Source of the DNA: Magnetovibrio sp.
GTDB taxonomy: Bacteria > Pseudomonadota > Alphaproteobacteria > Rhodospirillales > Magnetovibrionaceae
DNA length: 13,215 nucleotides
Direction of reading: 5' to 3'
Assembly: GCA_016763255.1 (NCBI GenBank)
Contig: JAESUA010000143.1
Location: 1-13,215, forward strand
The notes beneath the pieces were generated by a model. It had not been told where the DNA came from, did not search any database, and was given only the letters and a program-made list of their open reading frames with translations. The position numbers and the translations under genes are program-made. Positions 1 to 6,712 of this stretch are shown here, in pieces. The stretch's first letter is position 1. Each line of letters begins with the position of its first letter.

Positions 1-1052
1 AAGCCCTGAGCGACCATCCGCTGGTCACCATTGCCCGTGAAGAAATCACAGACCTTGAAAGCCTGGACGGACAAAACATCATCGTCGCCACCGGGCCGCT
101 GACCTCAGATGCGTTATCGCAGTCCATTCGCACCATCACCGGAGCGGATCAAATGGCGTTTTTTGATGCCATCGCCCCGATCATCTACAAAGACAGCATC
201 GATTTCGACAAAGCCTGGTTCCAGTCGCGTTACGACAAGGGCGATGGCTCCGATTACATCAACTGCGCCATGAACAAGGAGCAGTACTACACCTTCATCC
301 AGGCGCTTTTGGACGGCGACAAACAAGAATTTAAAGATTGGGAAAAAGACACCCCCTATTTTGAGGGCTGCTTGCCCATCGAGGTGATGGCAGAACGCGG
401 CGTCGAGACCCTGACTTTCGGGCCGATGAAGCCGGTGGGCCTGACCAATCCCAATGCCCCGGACAGACGCTCCTACGCCATCGTGCAGCTGCGCCAAGAC
501 AATGATTTGGGTAGCCTGTGGAACATGGTTGGCTTTCAGACCAAGTTGACCTACTCCGAGCAAAAACGCGTCTTCACCACCATTCCTGGACTGGAAAATG
601 CCGAGTTTGCACGCCTGGGCGGCATGCACCGCAATACCTTCATCAAAAGCCCGGAGCTTTTGGACCAAACCCTGCAGCTCAAATCCCACCCGGCGATTCG
701 CTTTGCCGGTCAAATCACCGGCTGTGAAGGCTATGTCGAAAGCACCGCCATGGGCCTTTTGGCGGGCCGTTTTGCGGTACGCGAACGCCTTGACCAAGAC
801 ACCACACCGCCGCCCAACACCACCGCCATGGGGGCTTTGCTAGGTCATGTCACCGGTGGTGCGGACGCCCAAAACTACCAGCCGATGAACATCAACTTCG
901 GTTTGTTCCCGGTTGCCGAAATCGATGATCGCCCACCCGAATTGCGCGGCAAGCGGCTCAAACGCGGCGATCGTAAAAAGGCCCGCAAGGCCGCCGTTTG
1001 CGCCCGCGGCCTGAAGGCCCTGATGGCCTGGATCGAAGACACCAAAGCATGA
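1..1052 (+). CDS. trmFO: TrmFO, folate/FAD-dependent tRNA (uracil-54-C5)-methyltransferase, C-terminal part
   Basis: Makes ribothymidine (m5U) at position 54 of the tRNA T-loop, using methylenetetrahydrofolate as carbon donor and FADH2 as reductant, in the cytosol. The gene enters from the left edge; the open frame runs from base 3, giving about 349 visible residues of a protein normally near 450, so the N-terminal FAD-binding GxGxxG segment is outside the window. Visible family marks are the FEGCLPIE motif (codons near 360-380), whose Cys (369-371) matches the catalytic nucleophile known in Bacillus TrmFO, a GGMHRNTF motif near 615-637, and the FAD-domain segment [17 protein letters not shown] near 720-770. 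It is distinguished from the larger GidA/MnmG by these motifs and by its C-terminus. The stop overlaps the start of the following GST gene (ATGA), so the two are probably co-transcribed and translationally coupled. Confidence 0.95.
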   Translation, partial: ALSDHPLVTIAREEITDLESLDGQNIIVATGPLTSDALSQSIRTITGADQMAFFDAIAPIIYKDSIDFDKAWFQSRYDKGDGSDYINCAMNKEQYYTFIQALLDGDKQEFKDWEKDTPYFEGCLPIEVMAERGVETLTFGPMKPVGLTNPNAPDRRSYAIVQLRQDNDLGSLWNMVGFQTKLTYSEQKRVFTTIPGLENAEFARLGGMHRNTFIKSPELLDQTLQLKSHPAIRFAGQITGCEGYVESTAMGLLAGRFAVRERLDQDTTPPPNTTAMGALLGHVTGGADAQNYQPMNINFGLFPVAEIDDRPPELRGKRLKRGDRKKARKAAVCARGLKALMAWIEDTKA

Positions 1053-1663
1053 TCGAGCTTTATGGTCACCCGACCCAAAACGTGCTCAAGGTACAAATTC
1101 TGCTCGAAGAGCTAAATCTTCCCTATTCATTCATCAATGACCGCACCCTCGAAGCCGCAAGTCTTGAATTTGCAGCCTTTCGCCGCGCCAGCCCCACCGG
1201 TCAGGTTCCCGGGTTAATTGACCCGCAGACCGGTGTAGAACTTTTTGAATCAGCGGCCATCATGATTTATTTGGCAGAAAAAATGGGCCGGTTTCTGCCC
1301 GGCCTGGATCAACCGGCTCAGCGCGCAGAAACGCACAAATGGCTGTTGTTCGAAGCCGCCAGCGTCACCCCTGCGATGCTCGACATTTACCATTACACGC
1401 TGATTGCAGATAGTTCCCAGCCTTATTGTGAAGAGCGTGCGCGCATCAATACGCGCCGCGCCCTTGATGTTTTGGAAAGCTGTCTGAGCCAAGGCCGAGA
1501 CCATCTGGCCGGTGCCTATTCAATCGCCGATATGATCCTCTATCCATGGATGGCGATCCTCGAAGATTTCACCGACATAGCGCTGGGTGACTATCCCCAC
1601 CTAGAATCTTGGACCACCCGCATCGCCAACCGTGCTGCCGTCAAAAAAGCGGAGACGTTTTAA
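1049..1663 (+). CDS. Glutathione S-transferase family protein
   Basis: A 204-residue cytosolic GST-fold protein. The N-terminal thioredoxin-like domain (about 1-80) begins [15 protein letters not shown], with Thr9, Asn11 and Lys14 resembling the TPNxxK region of YfcG/nu-type GSTs. It holds the cis-proline VPGLID segment and the glutathione-contacting [14 protein letters not shown] segment near residues 66-79. An all-alpha C-terminal domain follows, with the usual late helix [15 protein letters not shown] chose the ATG at 1049 because it overlaps the trmFO stop as ATGA; the frame stays open upstream to 998, but that part lies inside trmFO. Substrate is unknown: this group may conjugate glutathione or reduce disulfides. 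No function linked to tRNA modification can be inferred from the coupling to trmFO. The last codons encode one arm of a terminator for the opposite strand. Confidence 0.9.
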   Translation: MIELYGHPTQNVLKVQILLEELNLPYSFINDRTLEAASLEFAAFRRASPTGQVPGLIDPQTGVELFESAAIMIYLAEKMGRFLPGLDQPAQRAETHKWLLFEAASVTPAMLDIYHYTLIADSSQPYCEERARINTRRALDVLESCLSQGRDHLAGAYSIADMILYPWMAILEDFTDIALGDYPHLESWTTRIANRAAVKKAETF

Positions 1664-1674
1664 ACGCCTCCGCT
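1643..1674 (-). terminator. Intrinsic terminator of the alpha/beta hydrolase gene, inside the GST 3' end
   Basis: A near-perfect hairpin, AGCGGAG at 1648-1654 pairing with CTCCGCT at 1668-1674, with one A/C mismatch and then more inner pairs. Read on the minus strand it is followed by six T (complement of A at 1643-1648), the classic intrinsic terminator shape. On the plus strand the hairpin is followed by CTTCG, so it would work less well for trmFO-GST. The 5' arm and U-tract are coding sequence of the GST gene. Confidence 0.8.
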
Positions 1675-1699
1675 CTTCGAATAGGCTACTGGCAAAGCG

Positions 1700-2602
1700 T
1701 TATTGAATAAATTCAGCAATGGCGTCGGCGGCATCCTCGGCAAAAAAGTCGAGGAAAAAGTGGCCCGCTTCGTCAATCACAACGAGCTGAATTTTTTCAC
1801 CATCGGCCATCGGCTCAACCGCTTCGATCAAGCCTTTAACCACCTTATCTTCGCTGCCCGCGATCACCAGTACCGGCTTTGCGATCATCGGCAACAAGTT
1901 CGGCGTATGCATGCGGTCATCTTTTTCGTAATAGCTGATAAAACTGTCCGCGGTAACGTCCGCGCCGGGGCAGTACAGTACGCCAACGCCTTTCATGAAC
2001 TCAGCACCTTTACCGCTATCGACCTTGGCTTGGGCAGCGGCAAAAGCCTTTGCGAGTGTCTGCTTATGGGTTTTCTCGAACCCCTTGGCTAGGGCCTCTT
2101 CTGTCCAGGTTTGTGGGGCGATCAACACGACCTTACTCACGATGGCATCGTCTTCACGCGCCGCAAACCAAGCCGTTTGGTTGCCACCACGCGAATGGCC
2201 AGCAAGCACCACATTTTTGACACCCTGTCCCTTAAGGTATTCAAGCCATAGGCCAATTTCGACCATCGCATTGGAATGTTTGTGGGTCGCGGGGACCTTG
2301 CAGTCATACATGCCGGTGCGGCTGTCCAGGCCGAGGCTCAAGGTCGGAGCAAGTGAGCTGATATCGCGTTCCGCCAACAAGCGTTGGAGCGAGACGATGA
2401 TTTCCATTTTGTTGTGCGCCAGGGTGCCATGGGTCAACAGCACCACGCCGTCCGCCACGGTTTTGCCATCAGCCAGCTGTAAATTGGCATTTAAAGTCAA
2501 ACCATCCGGGCTTTTCAGGGTTACCCCCTGGGCCTGCGCATTGGCTGCAAGGCAGCCCAAAGCAAAAGCTGCAAACAAACTTGTCTTCAAAGTGTTAAAC
2601 AT
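1700..2602 (-). CDS. Exported alpha/beta hydrolase
   Basis: A 300-residue alpha/beta-hydrolase-fold protein. Residues 1-25 form a signal peptide with cleavage expected after AQA or AQAQ; a Cys at 17 sits in ALGC, a poor lipobox, so a lipoprotein is less likely. The oxyanion-hole motif LLTHGT is at 55-60. The nucleophile elbow GHSRGG puts Ser at 137, the likely acid is Asp252 in GSEDKVV, and the likely catalytic base is His281 in EAGHFF, so the triad looks complete. Cys101 and Cys211 could form a periplasmic disulfide. Substrate is unknown; esterase or peptidase activity is possible. The start ATG has a GGGAG site about 11 nt upstream. The gene is monocistronic, converges on the GST gene and has its own terminator at 1643-1674. 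Confidence 0.85.
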   Translation of the reverse strand: MFNTLKTSLFAAFALGCLAANAQAQGVTLKSPDGLTLNANLQLADGKTVADGVVLLTHGTLAHNKMEIIVSLQRLLAERDISSLAPTLSLGLDSRTGMYDCKVPATHKHSNAMVEIGLWLEYLKGQGVKNVVLAGHSRGGNQTAWFAAREDDAIVSKVVLIAPQTWTEEALAKGFEKTHKQTLAKAFAAAQAKVDSGKGAEFMKGVGVLYCPGADVTADSFISYYEKDDRMHTPNLLPMIAKPVLVIAGSEDKVVKGLIEAVEPMADGEKIQLVVIDEAGHFFLDFFAEDAADAIAEFIQ

Positions 2603-2639
2603 ATGTCGGTATTCTCCCTGGCTGGCCCTATTATTGATT

Positions 2640-2715
2640 CTGCTATATCAACTGCTATTTTTAATGCGATTGCATATGCATAGGGCTCATTTTAGCTGTG
2701 CGAGGTATAGCAGTT
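2640..2715. repeat. CTGCTAT repeats in a divergent promoter region
   Basis: The 204-nt divergent gap (2603-2806) between the hydrolase and the ankyrin-protein gene has two direct copies, CTGCTATA at 2640-2647 and CTGCTATT at 2652-2659. An inverted copy is also present: AACTGCTAT at 2650-2658 is exactly complementary to ATAGCAGTT at 2707-2715. The spacing (12 bp between direct copies, about 48 nt between inverted arms) would suit a regulator binding site, but no regulator is encoded nearby. I could not place a convincing -35/-10 pair here. Confidence 0.35.
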
Positions 2716-2806
2716 CTCATGAATTGCGCATAGTTTGATGATATAAGGAATTAGTCGATTCTTGTGGTTTGAACCGGCGCTCATGACAAGGGACTAAACG
2801 GGACAC

Positions 2807-5074
2807 ATGCCCCGCAAAACCGCACCGATAAAGGCCCAGCCCTCCTGCACCGCATTGCGTGTGCGGGCACGTGATTTATTGTGCGCATTTTTTTTACTGG
2901 CGCTGGGCACTGCCGTGTTGCCGACACACATCTCAGCCGTTTCCATGGCACAAGCTCAGCAAGCTCCGGACGCCGCCACACAAGAGCTTTTCCTGGCCGT
3001 AGACGTCAACAATTTGCAAGGGGTGCGCGACGCAATCGACAAAGGTGCCAACATCGAGGCCCGTGATTTCACCGGCACCCAACCCGTTGACATAGCCATC
3101 GATCGGGGCTATTTCGACATTGCCCGTTACCTAATTTCGGTACGCAATTTACGCCAGAATCAACAAGATCCAACGGCACAAATTCCGAAAATGGATGCAC
3201 CGGCGCAACAACTGGGTGAAGACACCAACCCTTTTGAGGTCCTGCCCGAGCCACCTGCCCCCCCCGTTGTGGATCCCGTCGTAGCGCAGACACCCGAGAC
3301 TGTTGAGGTTTCCCCCTCGCTCTTTGATGTGGCGGAGTCTGGACCAGAATTGGCGGATCTTCCTGAGCCTCAAAACCCAAGTCTTGAAACTCAGCCACGC
3401 GTGGAAAAAGACGCAACGCGCGCACCGGATCAAACCAGCGAAAGGCTGGAGCTCAAGGTGGATACCGAGGTGCCTCAGCCCGTTGCGCGCACAGCCAAGG
3501 ACTCGGCTGCAAAAACATTCATCACCACCTTTTTTGATTTTTTCAAGCCACCCAACGTCACCGGCGTGATCCGTCGCGAACAAGGCCAGGTGACCCAGAA
3601 CGCCGCTCTTTCAGATGTAGAACTGGCCCAAGAGCTCGATAATATCAGAGCCGAACGCGGCACCGATATCATCAAGGGTCCCGCCGTGCCGTTCTCCCCT
3701 GATGAGCTGGCCCAAGAACGTCCACCGGCACCGCAAATCCCGGCACCGATAAATGACGAGTTGGCTGCGGCCCCGCTTGAGACCCCAGAACTCGTCCCCT
3801 ATTCGGTTGGCTCTGTACCAACACCTGAACCTTTTCAAGGCCAAGAGGATCCGTTCGGTGAATTGTCCATAGAGGATGCAACACCTCAAGACGAGCAACC
3901 TCTCGAAGCCTCTGTACCGATAACCTCACGCCCTTCCAGTACCGCGTCCAAACCAAGTTACAGAGAAGCTCCCGGTGTCCCCGGTCGACGCTATGATAGC
4001 GACAAACCCTTTGGTGGCGGTGTTGACCCGGATATCCTCGCCTTTTTAGGCTTGGACCCACGCACGGCTCTTCCCTCTGAGGCGCAGGTGGTCGCAAAGG
4101 CCGATGATGACGATCCGTTTGCCTCTCTCGGTGGGGCGGATGACAACCCATTCGACCTTCTGGAAGGTGCCGATGACACCAATATTTCAGACCTCCTGGA
4201 AGGCTTAGGCGAACCTCAAGACGTGGCCGAACGCACGCCTCGATCACCGCCGCCACCTGGGGGGGCTAGCGATGACCCCTTTGCCACGCTGGGGCCATTA
4301 GATGACGTGGATGAACTGGCAGGGCTTTTGGAAAGCACCAATGAAGATGTTTCCGGCACCCAAGGATGGGACGTGACCAGGGTCGATGGGGCCGACTTAC
4401 CATCCGAAGTCATCGTTTTGACGGATATTGAAGCCAGTGGTCAGATTCTGGATGGGGTCGAGCTTACCCTTGGTTCCGATACCACCATTGGTCAAGAAGT
4501 GGGGGCTGAGCGCTTGAAGTTGATGGAACAAAAGACCATCCACAAACCCTGCTTGGCCAAAGGCGGCAACGACACGCTGTTTTGTGTCGATAAGGTCAGC
4601 TGGCCGTTCGAGTTGGAGGAGGACTTTTTGGTCGATACCATCATGTACCAAGGCACACGGGCGATTGCGCGTTATGACGCGGGCCGGGCATCGAATTACC
4701 ACACCATGTTCCGCTCCACTTCGTTCGAAAAAGTGGTCGGCTATTACACCCAGCGCTATGGTCAGCCAAGCCAGGTCATCGAGCGCGCCATCGCGCCCTT
4801 GGCCGCGCCACGCCAAGACAACCCTACGTATTTATGGCAAAGCCGCGAGCCGGGCACCGACACCATCTCCACCTTAGAAATTCGCAAATTTAACGATGCC
4901 CAAGGCGGTTTTCCCGACACCTTGCGCGGCGTCATCTTGCTTTATCGCAACCACGCAAAATCCATCTTCCCGCAATTGTCACAATTGGAATTGATGGTGC
5001 TCAAGGCTGACAATGTCGCTGCCGCAGAAGAAAGCCTGGGGGGCGTAGAAGACTCTAGCAGCATCTGGAACTAA
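2807..5074 (+). CDS. Exported ankyrin-repeat protein with acidic DPF/NPF-motif linker and unassigned C-terminal domain
   Basis: A 755-residue protein I cannot name. Residues 1-22 are basic and 23-50 are a hydrophobic signal segment ending AQA, so it is probably periplasmic. Residues about 56-113 read as one to two ankyrin repeats (LFLAVDVNNLQGVRDAIDKG; GTQPVDIAIDRGYFDIARYL). Residues about 120-540 are low in order, rich in Pro, Asp and Glu, and carry recurring D/N-P-F motifs at 141, 348, 436, 447 and 490, several within DD-x-PF-x-x-L-x-x-x-DD units. Residues about 570-735 look globular, with a Cys pair at 582 and 593 (disulfide likely) and an aromatic segment GYYTQRYGQP. Ankyrin parts usually bind proteins, so a scaffold or envelope adaptor is possible, but that is inference. 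The start has only a weak Shine-Dalgarno site (GGGAC). The stop overlaps the convergent gene by 4 nt. Confidence 0.8.
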   Translation: MPRKTAPIKAQPSCTALRVRARDLLCAFFLLALGTAVLPTHISAVSMAQAQQAPDAATQELFLAVDVNNLQGVRDAIDKGANIEARDFTGTQPVDIAIDRGYFDIARYLISVRNLRQNQQDPTAQIPKMDAPAQQLGEDTNPFEVLPEPPAPPVVDPVVAQTPETVEVSPSLFDVAESGPELADLPEPQNPSLETQPRVEKDATRAPDQTSERLELKVDTEVPQPVARTAKDSAAKTFITTFFDFFKPPNVTGVIRREQGQVTQNAALSDVELAQELDNIRAERGTDIIKGPAVPFSPDELAQERPPAPQIPAPINDELAAAPLETPELVPYSVGSVPTPEPFQGQEDPFGELSIEDATPQDEQPLEASVPITSRPSSTASKPSYREAPGVPGRRYDSDKPFGGGVDPDILAFLGLDPRTALPSEAQVVAKADDDDPFASLGGADDNPFDLLEGADDTNISDLLEGLGEPQDVAERTPRSPPPPGGASDDPFATLGPLDDVDELAGLLESTNEDVSGTQGWDVTRVDGADLPSEVIVLTDIEASGQILDGVELTLGSDTTIGQEVGAERLKLMEQKTIHKPCLAKGGNDTLFCVDKVSWPFELEEDFLVDTIMYQGTRAIARYDAGRASNYHTMFRSTSFEKVVGYYTQRYGQPSQVIERAIAPLAAPRQDNPTYLWQSREPGTDTISTLEIRKFNDAQGGFPDTLRGVILLYRNHAKSIFPQLSQLELMVLKADNVAAAEESLGGVEDSSSIWN

Positions 5075-5838
5075 AACCGTCCCGTCAATTTACCCAGCCA
5101 AATCGAGGCAACCGCCCCCACACCCGCAGGCGGTTCTTCGCGCGCGGCTGGATTCCAACCTTGGCGTTCAAGCCGTTTCAAATGACGATCCGCCAAACGC
5201 GCGATCACCAGTGCCGGCAACGCGGCTTTGGTGGGCGAGCACGACCGGGCATTTTGCAACAAGCTGCCAGCCTGCGTCAAAACGTCCCGTATTTTTGTCC
5301 CTTGCGGCAACATATCGCGGCGTTGGCCATTTTGAAACGGCAAAGCCCGCATCAGTCCGATCAACGCCCAGGCGGTCCCGACATCAATTGCAGCGCGGCG
5401 TGCAGCTTCATCTTCCACACCCAAAACATCCACCATCAGGCCCTGCAAGACTCCGCCTGTGGCTTGGGAATAAGCGGTCAGTTCAAGAAGAGAATTCGGC
5501 CTATCAGGTTCAAGATCAAAGTTGCGTGCCTCACTCAATCCGCGCAACTCGCTTAAGCGTCCCTGCAAAACATCCCGCACCTGCGCCAGTCCTTGCGCCA
5601 CCGGATGGGACGGTGGACGACCTGCCAGGATGCCCGGCACCACGTCTATCCACCATTGCAGTTTGATCTTGCCCAACATCGGTTCCGAGACCGTTTTGGC
5701 AATGGCCGAAAGCTCAATGTTAAATGCTATCAGCGCCATCAGTCCGCCACGTTTAGAGTGGGGAGCGCTCAACGCGCACAGGTAGCGTTCACGATCCAAA
5801 CGGCTGAGGTCAAAAACGGTGGCATTGGATTCAAACAT
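5071..5838 (-). CDS. NDUFAF6-like squalene/phytoene synthase family protein (probable complex I assembly factor homologue)
   Basis: A 255-residue member of the squalene/phytoene synthase fold, closest in pattern to mitochondrial NDUFAF6. RYLCALSAPHSKRGG (19-32), AFNIEL (38-43), LGKIKLQWW (55-63) and the late helix GTAWALIGLMRALP (154-167) parallel human NDUFAF6 segments. The Asp-rich metal-binding DxxxD motifs of true prenyl synthases are absent: the first site reads NIELS and the second has only an isolated Asp. Catalysis of squalene or phytoene formation is therefore unlikely. By analogy it may assist NADH dehydrogenase assembly at the membrane; the bacterial role is inferred. In alphaproteobacteria this gene often lies with secD-secF and the NDUFAF3-like gene; here it is about 5.5 kb downstream of that cluster on the same strand. 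No clear Shine-Dalgarno site precedes the ATG. No terminator is seen after it. Confidence 0.82.
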   Translation of the reverse strand: MFESNATVFDLSRLDRERYLCALSAPHSKRGGLMALIAFNIELSAIAKTVSEPMLGKIKLQWWIDVVPGILAGRPPSHPVAQGLAQVRDVLQGRLSELRGLSEARNFDLEPDRPNSLLELTAYSQATGGVLQGLMVDVLGVEDEAARRAAIDVGTAWALIGLMRALPFQNGQRRDMLPQGTKIRDVLTQAGSLLQNARSCSPTKAALPALVIARLADRHLKRLERQGWNPAAREEPPAGVGAVASIWLGKLTGRF

Positions 5839-5909
5839 AAGCAGGCTTTTTCAAGGTTTTTATCAAAATGTCTGCTATCCTTAGCGCAAATTGTGAATGC
5901 ACAGGAAAT

Positions 5910-5939
5910 TATCAAATGAAGTTGATAGAACATTTGATA
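5910..5939. promoter_or_regulatory. Operator-like inverted repeat overlapping the sodB -35
   Basis: TATCAAATG (5910-5918) and CATTTGATA (5931-5939) are perfect 9-bp inverted arms separated by 12 nt. The right arm contains the likely sodB -35 hexamer TTGATA. A related TATCAAAATG lies at 5861-5870 near the divergent gene. The arrangement suits a dimeric regulator, but the factor is unknown. Confidence 0.45.
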
Positions 5940-5961
5940 TTTTCGCTGAAGCCCCTATGTT
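5934..5961 (+). promoter_or_regulatory. Probable sigma-70 promoter of sodB
   Basis: The -35 TTGATA (5934-5939, five of six consensus bases) and -10 TATGTT (5956-5961, four of six) have a 16-nt spacer. Transcription would start near 5968, giving a leader of about 46 nt. A second possible -10, TAAAAT at 5986-5991, has no good -35 partner. Confidence 0.5.
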
Positions 5962-5972
5962 TTCCGTAGTCG

Positions 5973-5989
5973 TTTAGAATTGTTTTAAA
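5973..5989 (+). promoter_or_regulatory. Candidate Irr (ICE/iron-control) box upstream of sodB
   Basis: TTTAGAATTGTTTTAAA is a palindrome with six of seven arm pairs intact. It matches the alphaproteobacterial Irr-box pattern TTTAGAA-N3-TTCTAAA at all arm positions except one (C to T in the right half). It lies just downstream of the predicted transcription start and overlaps an alternative -10, where a bound repressor would block transcription. Iron-dependent control of an iron enzyme would fit Irr biology. No irr gene is in this window. Confidence 0.5.
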
Positions 5990-6013
5990 ATAGATAGCTT
6001 TATGAGGTCAACG

Positions 6014-6610
6014 ATGGCTTTTGAACTTCCCGATCTTCCTTTCGCCAAAGACGCGCTTGAGCCGCACATTTCGGCCAACACGTTCGATTTCCACCATGGC
6101 AAACACCACAACACTTATGTGGTCAACCTCAACAACATGACCGCCGATACGCATATGGCGTCTATGAGTCTTGAAGACATCATGAAAGCCACCGCGGGCG
6201 ATGCGTCCAAGGCTGGCATTTTCAACAACGCCGCACAGGTCTGGAACCACACCTTCTTCTGGAATTCCATGACCCCCAATGGCGGTGGCGAACCCACCGG
6301 CGCAATTGGGGATGCGATCAACGCTTCGTTTGGCTCCTACGGCGAATTCAAAGAAGCCTTCAAAACCGCTGGTATGACCCAGTTCGGCAGTGGTTGGGCG
6401 TGGTTGGTTAAAAAAGGCGACAAGCTCGAAATCGTCAAGACCCCGAACGCAGAATGCCCGCTGACCGACGGCGCGACCCCGATCATCACCTGTGATGTGT
6501 GGGAACACGCCTACTATCTCGATTATCAGAACCGCCGCCCAGATTTCTTGGAAGCGTTCTTGAACAATCTGGTCAACTGGGACTTCGCCAACGCCAACTT
6601 TGCCGGCTAA
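6014..6610 (+). CDS. sodB: Iron superoxide dismutase
   Basis: Converts superoxide to oxygen and hydrogen peroxide in the cytosol. The 198-residue length is typical for the Fe/Mn family. Metal ligands are visible as His27 (FHHGKHH), His79 (QVWNHTFFW), Asp161 and His165 (DVWEHAYYLDY). The iron type is indicated by Gln75 in NNAAQVWNH together with Ala rather than Gln in the NAECPL segment, as in E. coli SodB. I chose the ATG at 6014: GAGG at 6004-6007 is a Shine-Dalgarno site 6 nt upstream, and the protein then starts MAFELPDLPF as in relatives. The in-frame ATG at 6002 would add four residues and overlaps that site. It is monocistronic, with promoter, inverted repeat and Irr-like box upstream and a strong terminator downstream. 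Confidence 0.97.
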   Translation: MAFELPDLPFAKDALEPHISANTFDFHHGKHHNTYVVNLNNMTADTHMASMSLEDIMKATAGDASKAGIFNNAAQVWNHTFFWNSMTPNGGGEPTGAIGDAINASFGSYGEFKEAFKTAGMTQFGSGWAWLVKKGDKLEIVKTPNAECPLTDGATPIITCDVWEHAYYLDYQNRRPDFLEAFLNNLVNWDFANANFAG

Positions 6611-6632
6611 GCGAACTCTGACAAACATACGA

Positions 6633-6669
6633 GAAAGGCCCGGAGACATCCCTCCGGGCCTTTCATTTT
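6633..6669 (+). terminator. Strong intrinsic terminator after sodB
   Basis: A perfect 13-bp GC-rich stem (6633-6645 with 6652-6664), a 6-nt loop and then ATTTTG. It sits 22 nt after the sodB stop. The same hairpin lies 48 nt beyond the end of the convergent histidine kinase gene and may also stop that transcript, although the minus-strand tail is less T-rich. Confidence 0.9.
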
Positions 6670-6712
6670 GTCTGATTTCGGCGTTCGCTAAAGTCACTAA
6701 TGCGGCTTGGTA

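Noticed and set aside
114..797. Open frame of 227 codons on the minus strand
   Set aside because: It lies wholly antisense to trmFO, whose product is clearly recognisable; no family motif and no start signal.
3149..4256. Several minus-strand open frames opposite the ankyrin/DPF protein
   Set aside because: They are by-products of the biased Pro/Asp-rich coding sequence on the plus strand; no recognisable motifs.
5071..5838. Annotation as a functional squalene or phytoene synthase
   Set aside because: The Asp-rich catalytic motifs are missing and the sequence pattern fits NDUFAF6; no carotenoid or hopanoid genes are nearby.
6002..6013. Upstream ATG as start of SodB
   Set aside because: It would place the only good Shine-Dalgarno site inside the coding sequence and add MRST before the conserved N-terminus.
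6008..6697. Open frame of 229 codons on the minus strand across sodB
   Set aside because: It is antisense to an unmistakable Fe-SOD and runs through its terminator hairpin.
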